18,687 nt of DNA from JBECKR01 sp040235415 (GTDB lineage Bacteria; Acidobacteriota; Polarisedimenticolia; Polarisedimenticolales; Polarisedimenticolaceae): the NCBI GenBank assembly GCA_040235415.1, contig JBECKR010000374.1, positions 1-18,687 on the forward strand, read 5' to 3'. Position 1 is the first letter of the stretch. Each line of letters opens with the position of its first letter. The position numbers and the translations under genes are program-made. Positions 6,878 to 13,590 of the stretch are shown here, piece after piece. Below the pieces are notes generated by a model that was not told the DNA's origin, searched no databases, and saw nothing but the letters and a program-made list of their open reading frames with translations.

Positions 6878-7633
6878 ATGACGAGACCCCCCGTACGACC
6901 CGAGCCCGCGGCTCCGCGGTTCGTCAACGTCTACGACGACGACACCCGCGCCCTGGCCTACTCCGGGCTCGAGTTCCCGGGCACGTACTTCCTCGCGTTC
7001 CGGGACATCCCCGAGCTTCTCCAAAGGCACGTCACGGGCCGAGCCGCCCTGGACTTCGGATGCGGTGCGGGGCGGTCCAGCCGCTTCCTGCAGCGGCACG
7101 GGTTCGAGGTGACCGGGGTCGACATCTCGGCGTCGATGCTGGAGCACGCCCGCCAGCACGACCCCGGCGGGACCTACCGGCTCGTTCCGGACGGCGACCT
7201 CGGCGGCCTCGAGTCGGGCGCGTTCGACCTCGTGTTCAGCGCCTTCACGTTCGACAACATCGACGGGCGCGACGCGCGAGCCCATCTCTTCAACGAATTC
7301 CGCCGGCTCCTGAGCCCGAGCGGACGGATCGTGAACCTGGTCTCGGCGCCGGAGATCTACGTCAACGAGTGGGCCTCGTTCTCGACGCGGGAGTTCGCCG
7401 AGAACCGGTCGGCCGGTTCCGGCGACCGCGTGCGCATCACGATGCTCGACGTTCCCGACCGGCGCCCGGTCGAGGACGTGCTGTGGCTGGATTCCGACTA
7501 CCGCGCGCTCCACGAGGGCGCCCGCCTCGAGGCGGTCGACGTCCATCGCCCGCTCGGGACCGCGGGCGACCCCTTCGAATGGGTGTCGGAGACCCGAGTT
7601 TCCCCGTGGGCGATCTACGTCCTTCGGGCGTGA
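6878..7633 (+). CDS. Class I SAM-dependent methyltransferase (Methyltransf_11/25-like)
   Basis: 251 residues from the ATG at 6878, chosen because GAGGAG lies 9 bases upstream; an upstream in-frame start at 6839 lacks a good site. Motif I is ALDFGCGAGRSSRF (57-70), followed by TGVDISASMLEHAR (79-92) with the ribose-binding acidic residue Asp82. Motif IV is FDLVFSAFTFDNID, and a post-motif SPSGRIVNLVSAPE follows. The C-terminal part carries an unusual substrate lid with NEWASFSTREFAENR and DYRALHEGARLEAVDVHRPL, the latter typical of small-molecule methyltransferases. Its composition is GC-rich like most of the window, unlike the preceding methyltransferase. It ends 47 bases before the M20 gene. 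The substrate cannot be inferred; co-occurrence with a peptidase and acetyltransferases is suggestive of small-molecule modification but not proof. Confidence 0.9.
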   Translation: MTRPPVRPEPAAPRFVNVYDDDTRALAYSGLEFPGTYFLAFRDIPELLQRHVTGRAALDFGCGAGRSSRFLQRHGFEVTGVDISASMLEHARQHDPGGTYRLVPDGDLGGLESGAFDLVFSAFTFDNIDGRDARAHLFNEFRRLLSPSGRIVNLVSAPEIYVNEWASFSTREFAENRSAGSGDRVRITMLDVPDRRPVEDVLWLDSDYRALHEGARLEAVDVHRPLGTAGDPFEWVSETRVSPWAIYVLRA

Positions 7634-7680
7634 GGTAGGTGGATCGTGGGGATCGCGTTCCCGTGGCTCGGAGAGACCCC

Positions 7681-8898
7681 GTGAGTCGAGATGCGACGAC
7701 CCCCGACTCCCCCCTCTTCTCCGAGATCCGCCGCCACCTCCGCCGCAACGCGGCCGACCTCGTCGCGTTCGCGTCCGACCTGATCCGGATCCCGAGCGAG
7801 AACCCGCCCGGGGCGGGGTACACCGAGTGCGCGGCAATGATCGAGGCGCGGCTGCGCGACCTCGGGCTCGCCGTCCGCACCCTGAACCCGTCCGGGGCCG
7901 GTCCCTGCGTCGCCGGGACGTACGGCGAGGGCGGGCGGGCGCTGTACCTGAGCGGGCACTACGACGTCGTGCCGGCGCAGGACCGCGCGCAGTTCGAGCC
8001 GGCCGTGCGGAAGGGGAACCTGTTCGGGCGCGGCGCCGCCGACATGAAGGGCGGGATCGCCGCCATGGCGTTCGCGGTGCGCGCGCTCGCGGCCGCGGGC
8101 TTCGAGCCGAAGGGGCGCGTGATCGCGATCTCGGTCCCGGACGAGGAGACGTCGGGCCCGAACGGCACCGTGGCGCTCGCCGGGGCCGGGCTGATCGAGC
8201 GCGACGCCGTCGGGATGCTGACGATGGAGCCGACCGGCGGGGTCGTGTGGAACGCGAACCGCGGCGTGATTTCGCTGCGCGTCGTCGTCCGCGGCAAGCC
8301 CGCGCACGTCGGCCTGCACTTCCGCGGCGTCAACGCGTTCCGCGGGATGCTGACGGTGGCGGGCCTGTTCGCCGATCTCGAGCGCGAGGTCTCGGAGCGC
8401 GTCACCGGCTTCCGGATCGAGCCCGAGGCGGCGCGGCGCTCGGTCCTGCTCCTCGGGGGCGAGCTCGCCGGGGGGCACAACTTCAACGTCGTGCCGGAGC
8501 GCGTGTCGTTCACCGTCGACCGCCGCCCCAACCCCGAGGAGGACTTCGACGCCGAGCGCGACGCGCTCCTCCGCGTCGTCGAGGAGGCGCGCTCGCGCGG
8601 GGTGGAGTGCGACGTCGAGCTGTTCCAGGAGGGGCGGTCGGCCGCGACCGACGCCGACGCGGAGGTCGGACGGGCCCTGGCCGAAGGCATCCACGAGGTC
8701 ACCGGGACGCCGGCGCGCTTCGAGCTCTGCCCCGGGGTGCTCGAGACGCGGCACTACGCCGCGCTCGGGATCCCGGCGCTGGCGTACGGCCCCGGCCTGC
8801 TCTCCGTGTCGCACGGCCCGAACGAGTTCGTGGCGGTCGAGAAGCTCCTCGAGTGCGCCGAGATCTACGCCCGGACCGCGATACGATTGCTGGGGTGA
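7681..8898 (+). CDS. M20 family metallopeptidase / ArgE-DapE type deacylase
   Basis: 405 residues from the GTG at 7681, which has GGAGAG five bases upstream; a GTG at 7639 would add 14 residues but its purine stretch is too close. The M20 di-zinc site is complete: H93 and the catalytic-pair Asp95 in SGHYDVVPA, bridging D121 in GRGAADMKGG, E155/E156 in PDEETSG, E183 in MEPT, and a final His in SHGPNEF near the C-terminus. KPAHVGLHF at about 206-214 marks the dimerisation domain insert. These cytosolic hydrolases remove acyl groups from amino acids (acetylornithine, succinyl-diaminopimelate) or cleave dipeptides. Sequence alone does not tell which, and no arginine or lysine biosynthesis genes are adjacent. 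It precedes a GNAT gene by 13 bases, an acylase/acetyltransferase pairing that could act on related substrates. Confidence 0.93.
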   Translation: MSRDATTPDSPLFSEIRRHLRRNAADLVAFASDLIRIPSENPPGAGYTECAAMIEARLRDLGLAVRTLNPSGAGPCVAGTYGEGGRALYLSGHYDVVPAQDRAQFEPAVRKGNLFGRGAADMKGGIAAMAFAVRALAAAGFEPKGRVIAISVPDEETSGPNGTVALAGAGLIERDAVGMLTMEPTGGVVWNANRGVISLRVVVRGKPAHVGLHFRGVNAFRGMLTVAGLFADLEREVSERVTGFRIEPEAARRSVLLLGGELAGGHNFNVVPERVSFTVDRRPNPEEDFDAERDALLRVVEEARSRGVECDVELFQEGRSAATDADAEVGRALAEGIHEVTGTPARFELCPGVLETRHYAALGIPALAYGPGLLSVSHGPNEFVAVEKLLECAEIYARTAIRLLG

Positions 8899-8911
8899 CG
8901 CGGGGGCGACG

Positions 8912-9439
8912 ATGCAGGCTGCCGACGACACCATCCGCCGAGCCGGCGTCGCGGACGCGACCGCGCTCGAGTCGCTGGCCGCCCGGACGTTCGCCGAGAC
9001 CTACGACGACCTCACGCCGGAGCGGGTCGCCCGCTACGTTCGCGAGGTGCTCTCGGCCGAGCGGTTCCGGAGAGTCGTTCGGCGGCCGGACGCGCTCGTG
9101 CTCCTCGCGAGCGCGGCGTCGGGTCCGCAGCTCGGGTATGCCCATCTGGAGCCGACGCCGCCGCCGGACGCGGTCCTCGGGGATTCGCCGGTCGAGCTCG
9201 TCCGTCTCTACCTGCTCCGCGAGTCCCAGGGGCGGGGGATCGGAGCCGCGTTGCTGCGGGTCGGGCTCGAGTGGGCCCGGGAGCGGAAGCACGGGCGCTG
9301 TTGGCTGCGCGTGTGGGACCGCAACCCGCGGGCGGTATCGTTCTACGAGCGTCACGGCTTCGAAGTCGTCGGCCGGGAGCCGTACGGCGCCGGCGGGATG
9401 GACGACACGGTGCTGCTCATGCGCCGGAGTTTGATCTGA
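8912..9439 (+). CDS. GNAT family N-acetyltransferase
   Basis: 175 residues covering a complete GNAT domain. The opening strand TIRRAGVADATALESLAART is followed by a helix pair and the acetyl-CoA pyrophosphate-binding motif A QGRGIGAALL (106-115). The C-terminal WDRNPRAVSFYERHGFEVVGRE (about 135-156) supplies the conserved Asn and Tyr. The closest general resemblance is to RimI-like or spermidine-acetyltransferase-like GNATs (AETYDDLTPERVARYV near the start). It would transfer acetyl from acetyl-CoA to an amine; the acceptor is unknown. It sits 13 bases after the M20 gene with a GGGGG purine stretch before the ATG, so it is probably in the same transcript. It is convergent with the TauE-type permease gene. 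Confidence 0.92.
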   Translation: MQAADDTIRRAGVADATALESLAARTFAETYDDLTPERVARYVREVLSAERFRRVVRRPDALVLLASAASGPQLGYAHLEPTPPPDAVLGDSPVELVRLYLLRESQGRGIGAALLRVGLEWARERKHGRCWLRVWDRNPRAVSFYERHGFEVVGREPYGAGGMDDTVLLMRRSLI

Positions 9440-9462
9440 ACGTGGCTGGAAGGCCGACACGG

Positions 9463-9500
9463 CGCGCCCGGGGGGCGCGATCCGGCCGCCCCGCCCCCCG
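9463..9500. terminator. Hairpin region between convergent genes
   Basis: The 66-base gap between the GNAT stop (9439) and the permease stop (9506) holds two alternative GC-rich stems: CGCGCCC/GGGCGCG (9463-9469 with 9473-9479) and CGGGGGGCG/CGCCCCCCG (9469-9477 with 9492-9500, 14-base loop). There is no T tract on either strand. Placement between convergent stops suggests a transcription barrier for both genes. Confidence 0.4.
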
Positions 9501-9505
9501 CGATC

Positions 9506-10276
9506 TCACACGTTCCGGTACACGAGGTAGAGGGCGACGGCGATCGTGAACCAGGCGAAGGCTGCCGTCAGCTTCTGCTCCGACACACGGCTCGAGAGCC
9601 CCGTGCCGAGCAGAGCCCCGGCGAGGCCGCCGAGAACGAACGTCCCCACCGTGTCGAGGTCGACCGTCCCGAGCCCGACGTGCCCCGCGAAACCGGCGGC
9701 CGACGCCATCGCGATGACCAGGAGCGAGGTACCGACGGCCTGGTGGGTCGGAAACTTCCCGCCCAGCACCAACGCCGGGACGATGAGGAATCCTCCACCG
9801 ACTCCGAAGAACCCCGTCAGGAGGCCCACGATCCAGCCGAGCCCGACCAGGAGCCGCCACGGTCGTCCCGCGTCGCGGTCCCGGGACGCGTTCTCGACCG
9901 GTCGGCGCCCCGGCGCGGACCTCTTCCGCAGCATCTGCACCGCCGCCGCGATCATCAGGCAGGCAAACAGCAGCAGAATGAGCCGGCCCTCGACGAGGCG
10001 GTTCAGCCAAGCGCCGGGGAGCGCGCCGGTCATCGAGGCCAGCCCGAAGACGAGGCCGCTCCGGATGCGCACGTCTCCGCGGCGGAGGTGGGCGAGCGTC
10101 CCGGCGACCGCGCTCCCGCCGACGATCGCCAGCGAAGTTCCCGTCGCGGAATGGACGTCCTGCCCGATGACGTAGACCAGGATCGGCACGGTGAGAATCG
10201 AGCCGCCCCCGCCGAGAAGGCCGAGAGAGAATCCGATCAGCGCGCCGAACGTGACGTACAAGACCGCGTGGTTCAT
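9506..10276 (-). CDS. TauE/SafE family membrane permease
   Basis: A 256-residue inner-membrane protein with about eight hydrophobic segments and the internal duplication of the TauE/SafE (DUF81) family. Repeat 1 has SLGLLGGGGSILTVPIL (about 17-33) with HSATGTSLAIV; repeat 2 has GFFGVGGGFLIVPALV (about 155-170) with HQAVGTSLLVI. A loop with charged residues (about 117-138) separates the halves. Members move sulfur-containing or carboxylate anions (sulfite, sulfoacetate, taurine-pathway products) or are of unknown substrate. The ATG at 10276 is chosen because the conserved membrane start MNHAVLYVTFGALIGFSLG begins there; no good Shine-Dalgarno precedes it. It is transcribed away from the second GNAT gene, so the 151-base gap may hold divergent promoters. 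No sulfonate catabolism genes are nearby. Confidence 0.93.
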   Translation of the reverse strand: MNHAVLYVTFGALIGFSLGLLGGGGSILTVPILVYVIGQDVHSATGTSLAIVGGSAVAGTLAHLRRGDVRIRSGLVFGLASMTGALPGAWLNRLVEGRLILLLFACLMIAAAVQMLRKRSAPGRRPVENASRDRDAGRPWRLLVGLGWIVGLLTGFFGVGGGFLIVPALVLGGKFPTHQAVGTSLLVIAMASAAGFAGHVGLGTVDLDTVGTFVLGGLAGALLGTGLSSRVSEQKLTAAFAWFTIAVALYLVYRNV

Positions 10277-10427
10277 GCCAAGCCCGGATCGATCCCCGGT
10301 CCGGCGCCCGTGCCGAGGGATGACGGGGCACGATACACCGGCTCGAACCCGCTCGCCGGGTAGGCGCTCGGCGTGCACGACGGTATTCTGCTTCGGAAGC
10401 ACCCCCGTCGAGCCGAGGGAGCCCGCG

Positions 10428-11036
10428 ATGAACATCCGTCCGGCGACGCCGGAGGACTACGATCCATTGGTCGACCTCTGGTTCGCCTCCGTGCGCGCGA
10501 CGCACGCGTTCCTGACCGAGGACGATATCCAGGAGCTGCTGCCGGTCGTTCGCGACGTCGCGCTGCCCGCGCTCGAGCTGTGGGTGCTGTGCTCGGACGA
10601 CGGCGCACCGATCGGGTTCATGGGGCTCGCCGATTCGTCCGTCGAGGCGCTGTTCCTGGCGCCGGCCTGGTTCCGGCGAGGCGGAGGCAAGCTCCTGCTC
10701 GACCACGCGCGGCGGCTCAAGAGGACCCCGCTCCGCGTCGACGTCAACGAGCAGAACCCCGAGGCGGTGGCGTTCTATCGCGCGAACGGCTTCGAGGTCG
10801 TCGGTCGCTCCGAGGTCGACGGCGCCGGCCGCCCGTTCCCGCTGCTGCACATGAAGGAGGGGGAAAAGGTGTCTGAGCTCGTCGAGGCCGCACCAGTCTA
10901 CCGCGCGAACGGCTGGCGGGAGGACGACCGCGCGAGCCGGTTCTTCATCGCCTACGCCGCCGCGATGCTTCGCCAAGCCGGGCCGGACCTCGTCCGGGAG
11001 CCCCAGAAGGTCTACGGCGCCGCGCCGGCGGCGTGA
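10428..11036 (+). CDS. GNAT acetyltransferase with an extra C-terminal segment
   Basis: 202 residues. Residues 1-143 are a full GNAT domain like YjaB-type acetyltransferases: MNIRPATPEDYDPLVDLW at the start, LFLAPAWFRRGGGKLLLDHA as motif A with the acetyl-CoA loop, and VDVNEQNPEAVAFYRANGF (104-122), ending GRPFPLLHM. A GNAT would normally stop here. Instead the frame continues for about 60 residues (VSELVEAAPVYRANGWREDDRA and on to VYGAAPAA). These resemble the start of the HExxH-family protein whose remainder lies downstream in another frame. The ATG has GAGGGAG upstream. The last bases overlap the next reading frame as GTGA. I judge the GNAT domain real and the tail a fusion with a damaged gene. 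Confidence 0.8.
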   Translation: MNIRPATPEDYDPLVDLWFASVRATHAFLTEDDIQELLPVVRDVALPALELWVLCSDDGAPIGFMGLADSSVEALFLAPAWFRRGGGKLLLDHARRLKRTPLRVDVNEQNPEAVAFYRANGFEVVGRSEVDGAGRPFPLLHMKEGEKVSELVEAAPVYRANGWREDDRASRFFIAYAAAMLRQAGPDLVREPQKVYGAAPAA

Positions 11037-11416
11037 TCACGACGATGTCGTGTCGCGACGCGGGCTACCAGGGGTTCCGCGCGCTCGAGATGCTGCTGCA
11101 CGAGAGCTCGCACGCCGTCGTCGGCCCGAACGACGGGCTCGTCGCCGAGGCGATCGCTGCCGCCGCGAAGGCGCGCGGCGTCCCCGTGCCTCGCGACCTG
11201 TGGCACGCGATCCTCTTCGCGACCTCGAGCGAGCTCACGAAGCGCTGGCTCGCCGAGCACGGCGTGACGGAGTTCGTCCCGTCGTCGGTCGACCTGTTCA
11301 CGCGGGCGTGGCCGAAGTACCGCGAGCCCGTGGATCGATACCGGATCCCCTACGTCGACGGCAACGGCACGCTCGAGCAGGCGATCGACGCGGTCGTTGC
11401 CGCGATCGGGGGATGA
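10869..11416 (+). pseudogene. Damaged HExxH-family hypothetical gene (deletion plus frame change)
   Basis: Two adjacent frames together resemble one uncharacterised secreted-type HExxH family. The first part, from a GTG at 10869 with a perfect AAGGAGG eight bases upstream (10854-10860), reads VSELVEAAPVYRANGWREDD and ends VYGAAPAA at 11036. The second part begins at 11033 in a different frame with ITTMSCRDAGYQGFRALEM and the motif HESSH. From memory, intact relatives have a VYRAxWWPxHD start, then about 25 residues containing a WAGAYTT-like stretch, then ITIxSxDxGYQG and HExSH. That middle stretch has no room here: only 14 bases separate the two parts. A deletion of about 75 bases that is not a multiple of three would explain both the loss and the frame change. 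It could also be an assembly error. Confidence 0.5.
11033..11416 (+). CDS. HExxH-motif protein, C-terminal part (127 residues)
   Basis: This open frame starts at a GTG that overlaps the stop of the upstream gene (GTGA), so it could be translated by coupling, giving 127 residues. It contains HESSH at 23-27 within ALEMLLHESSHAVV, the hallmark of zinc-dependent metallopeptidase folds. GVPVPRDLWHAILFATSSELTKR and YRIPYVDGNGTLEQAIDAVV follow, typical of the same uncharacterised family. It has no signal peptide and lacks the N-terminal half, which lies fused to the GNAT upstream. If expressed alone it is probably not a complete enzyme. The gene ends 40 bases before the Fic promoter. Confidence 0.6.
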   Translation: MITTMSCRDAGYQGFRALEMLLHESSHAVVGPNDGLVAEAIAAAAKARGVPVPRDLWHAILFATSSELTKRWLAEHGVTEFVPSSVDLFTRAWPKYREPVDRYRIPYVDGNGTLEQAIDAVVAAIGG

Positions 11417-11455
11417 CGGCGACGCCCCGCGTTTCTCGCGGACGCCCCGAGGGTC

Positions 11456-11484
11456 TTGTTTTCGTTCTCGTCGTAAACGATAAT
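11456..11484 (+). promoter_or_regulatory. Sigma70-like promoter of the Fic gene
   Basis: In an AT-rich island unlike the surroundings, TTGTTT (11456-11461) and GATAAT (11479-11484) are spaced by exactly 17 bases. The -10 matches consensus at five of six positions, the -35 at three of six. Transcription would start near 11491, about 35 bases before the Fic ATG. The island (about 11456-11520) also contains TAATTA and AAAACAAGAGG. Confidence 0.6.
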
Positions 11485-11525
11485 TAGTCGTCCCGTTGTT
11501 TGACTCCTCGAAAACAAGAGGATCC

Positions 11526-12716
11526 ATGACGGAAGTCCCGACGCGCCAGCCGCACGGCCGGCGGATTCGCTGCCCGGGCGGGTACCGAGCGTACGTTCCG
11601 GACGCCCTGCCGCCCAGACTGTCTTGGAGTCCGGAGCTGATCGCCGCTCTCTCGGAGGCGGACCGCGCCGTCGGCCGACTGGCCGGGGAGGGTCGAAGGC
11701 TGCCCAACCCCCATCTCCTCATCCGGCCGTTCGTACGGCGCGAAGCCGTGCTCTCGAGCCGCATCGAGGGGACGCAGGCGACGCTCGGTGAGCTGCTGGC
11801 CGCCGAGGCCGGCGCCGCGGTCGATCGCAGCCCCGCCGATCTCCGGGAGGTCGGCAACTACGTCGTCGCCCTCGAACACGGCGTCGAGCGGCTGAAGACG
11901 CTTCCGCTTTCGCTCCGCCTCGTGCGCGAGCTACACGGGACGCTGATGCGCGGCGTACGTGGCGAGGCGGCGACCCCGGGCGAGTTCCGCAAGAGCCAGA
12001 ATTGGATCGGCCCGCCGGGCTGCACCCTCGCCGAGGCCCGCTACGTGCCGCCGCCCGCGGACCGTCTCATGGAGTGTCTCGGCGCGTGGGAGCGCCACCT
12101 GCACGACACCGCCCTGCCGCCGCTCGTGCATGCGGCGCTCGCCCACGCACAGTTCGAAGCGATCCATCCGTTCCTCGACGGCAACGGTCGGGTCGGCCGC
12201 CTCATGATCACGCTGCTACTCGTGGCGCGGGACGTGCTTCCCTCGCCGCTCCTGTACCTCAGCGCTTGGTTCGAGGCCACGCGTCCGGAGTATTACGAGC
12301 GGCTCTCGGGCGTGACCGACCGCGGGGAGTGGGAGGAGTGGCTCGGCTACTTCCTCGCCGGGACCGCTGCACAGGCGAACGACGCCCTCGAGCGAATTCG
12401 GAGCCTGGACGACCTGCTGGCACGTTGGCGTCTCGAACTCGCCGGCGCGCGATCGAGGTTTCCGGAACGGGCGATCGAGTTGTTCGTCGAGAACCCGTTC
12501 TGGCGCGTGAAACGGCTCGCGGAGCGCTTGGACGTCGCGTTCACGACCGCCCAGCGAGCGATCGAGCGCCTCGCCGCCGCGGGGATCGTGGAGCAGGTCG
12601 ACGAGTCGAGGCGCAATCGCGTCTACTGTGCCCGCGCGGTGCTCGCGATCCTGGAGGCGGCGCCGCGCCTGTCGGTCGCCGGAGAGCGGTCGACATCGAG
12701 AAGGGGACGTCCGTGA
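11526..12716 (+). CDS. Fic family protein (class II, N-terminal inhibitory motif, winged-helix C-terminus)
   Basis: 396 residues. The Fic core motif HPFLDGNGRVGR is complete (214-225), with catalytic His214 and the anion-binding GNGR loop. Fic enzymes transfer AMP or a related nucleotide to hydroxyl side chains of target proteins. The N-terminal domain (about 25-100) carries S77-S-R-I-E81-G82, matching the [S/T]xxxE[G/N] inhibitory helix of class II Fic proteins, whose Glu blocks ATP binding in cis. The C-terminus (about 313-375) looks like a winged helix: FWRVKRLAERLDVAFTTAQRAIERL then GIVEQVDESRRNRVY. The product therefore resembles the Fic-DNA-binding proteins of chromosomal loci. It has its own promoter and a hairpin directly after its stop, and no antitoxin partner is needed given the built-in inhibitor. 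The ATG follows AAGAGG. Confidence 0.93.
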   Translation: MTEVPTRQPHGRRIRCPGGYRAYVPDALPPRLSWSPELIAALSEADRAVGRLAGEGRRLPNPHLLIRPFVRREAVLSSRIEGTQATLGELLAAEAGAAVDRSPADLREVGNYVVALEHGVERLKTLPLSLRLVRELHGTLMRGVRGEAATPGEFRKSQNWIGPPGCTLAEARYVPPPADRLMECLGAWERHLHDTALPPLVHAALAHAQFEAIHPFLDGNGRVGRLMITLLLVARDVLPSPLLYLSAWFEATRPEYYERLSGVTDRGEWEEWLGYFLAGTAAQANDALERIRSLDDLLARWRLELAGARSRFPERAIELFVENPFWRVKRLAERLDVAFTTAQRAIERLAAAGIVEQVDESRRNRVYCARAVLAILEAAPRLSVAGERSTSRRGRP

Positions 12717-12744
12717 GCGACGGACGCGTTCAAGCGTCCGTCGC
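12717..12744 (+). terminator. Hairpin directly after the Fic stop codon
   Basis: A perfect 11-bp stem, GCGACGGACGC (12717-12727) and GCGTCCGTCGC (12734-12744), with a 6-base GTTCAA loop begins at the base after the Fic stop (TGA 12714-12716). No T tract follows, so it may be a Rho-assisted terminator or a 3' stabiliser. Confidence 0.6.
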
Positions 12745-12784
12745 CGCCATCGGCTCGTGGACCGCGTAGGGGCGACGCCACACC

Positions 12785-13543
12785 ATGCCCGAACGACAGC
12801 GCCTCCTCGCCGCGGGAATCCCGGTCGTGCACGCGCCGGAGCACGCGGAGCTCGCCCGGCTGCTCGCCGAGACCGTCGAGCGCACGGCGGCGGTGCTGGC
12901 CAGCCGCTGGGGGCTGGACCTTCCCCCGACCGCCGAGGTCCACGTCCTGACCTCGTGGCAGCGATTCGTCGACGACAGCGTCCCGGACCGCGACCGGGTC
13001 TGGGTGCGGCTCACGCGGCCGCTGTGGCGGCGGCGCGCCGAGCGGGCGTTCGCCGTCGCGGGGGGATGGATGCTGCCGTGGCACGGGCGGCTCGCAGTCG
13101 GGGTCAAGCCGCCGGATCTCCTCGCGGCCTCGGCGACCGCGATCGGCGCGCGGCTGTTCGACCCGGTCCCGGACCGGCTCGAGAAGGTCCGGCACGTCGC
13201 GTGCCACGAGCTGACGCACGCCGCGACGGCGCACCTGCGGCTCCCGCCGTGGCTCAACGAGGGCGTCGCGATGCGCACGGTCGACCACCTCGCCGGCCGC
13301 CCGACGGTGCGCGACGACACGCGAGAGCTCGTCGTGCCGGACCCGTCGGCGCTCGACCGCCGCGCCTACCGCAACGTGGGATCGGGAGACGACCGCGCGC
13401 TCCTCGCGCTCTACGCCACCGGGTACTGGACGGTGCGGCGCCTCGACGAGCGCGACGCCCCGGTGCTGCGGGAGATCCTCTCGCGCCGGCGCCCGAGACG
13501 CGAGGTGCGGCGGATGGCACGGGAGGCGTTCGGGGAGGTGTAG
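12785..13543 (+). CDS. HELTH-motif metallopeptidase-like protein (peptidase MA-like)
   Basis: 252 residues with no signal peptide. The zinc motif HELTH occupies 141-145 in VRHVACHELTHAATAH, and LPPWLNEGVA follows with Glu159 as the likely third ligand, as in the gluzincin/MA-like families (HExxH plus a WLxEG motif). The N-terminal part has EVHVLTSWQRFVDDS, typical of the alpha/beta lead-in of peptidase-MA-like domains, and the C-terminus has a helical ALYATGYWTVRRLDE segment. It would be a cytosolic zinc hydrolase if the metal site is occupied; the substrate is unknown. The ATG at 12785 has only a weak purine stretch upstream. It is separate in sequence from the HESSH protein at 11033. The gene ends 47 bases before the PLP enzyme. 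Confidence 0.8.
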   Translation: MPERQRLLAAGIPVVHAPEHAELARLLAETVERTAAVLASRWGLDLPPTAEVHVLTSWQRFVDDSVPDRDRVWVRLTRPLWRRRAERAFAVAGGWMLPWHGRLAVGVKPPDLLAASATAIGARLFDPVPDRLEKVRHVACHELTHAATAHLRLPPWLNEGVAMRTVDHLAGRPTVRDDTRELVVPDPSALDRRAYRNVGSGDDRALLALYATGYWTVRRLDERDAPVLREILSRRRPRREVRRMAREAFGEV

Positions 13544-13590
13544 GATGCGGTCGCGTCCGCGCGAGACCGCGAACCGGAGGCACCCACCCC

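Noticed and set aside
10340..10350. GGCTCGAACCC, resembling a tRNA T-loop
   Set aside because: No acceptor stem, anticodon arm or D-arm can be built around it.
10779..10914. A 13-base direct repeat (CGCGCGAACGGCT at 10779-10791 and 10902-10914) as a recombination scar for the GNAT fusion
   Set aside because: Both copies encode YRANG in contexts that fit their own protein families (GNAT C-terminal FYRANGF and the VYRAxxW start of the HExxH family), so convergence under the same codon bias is simpler.
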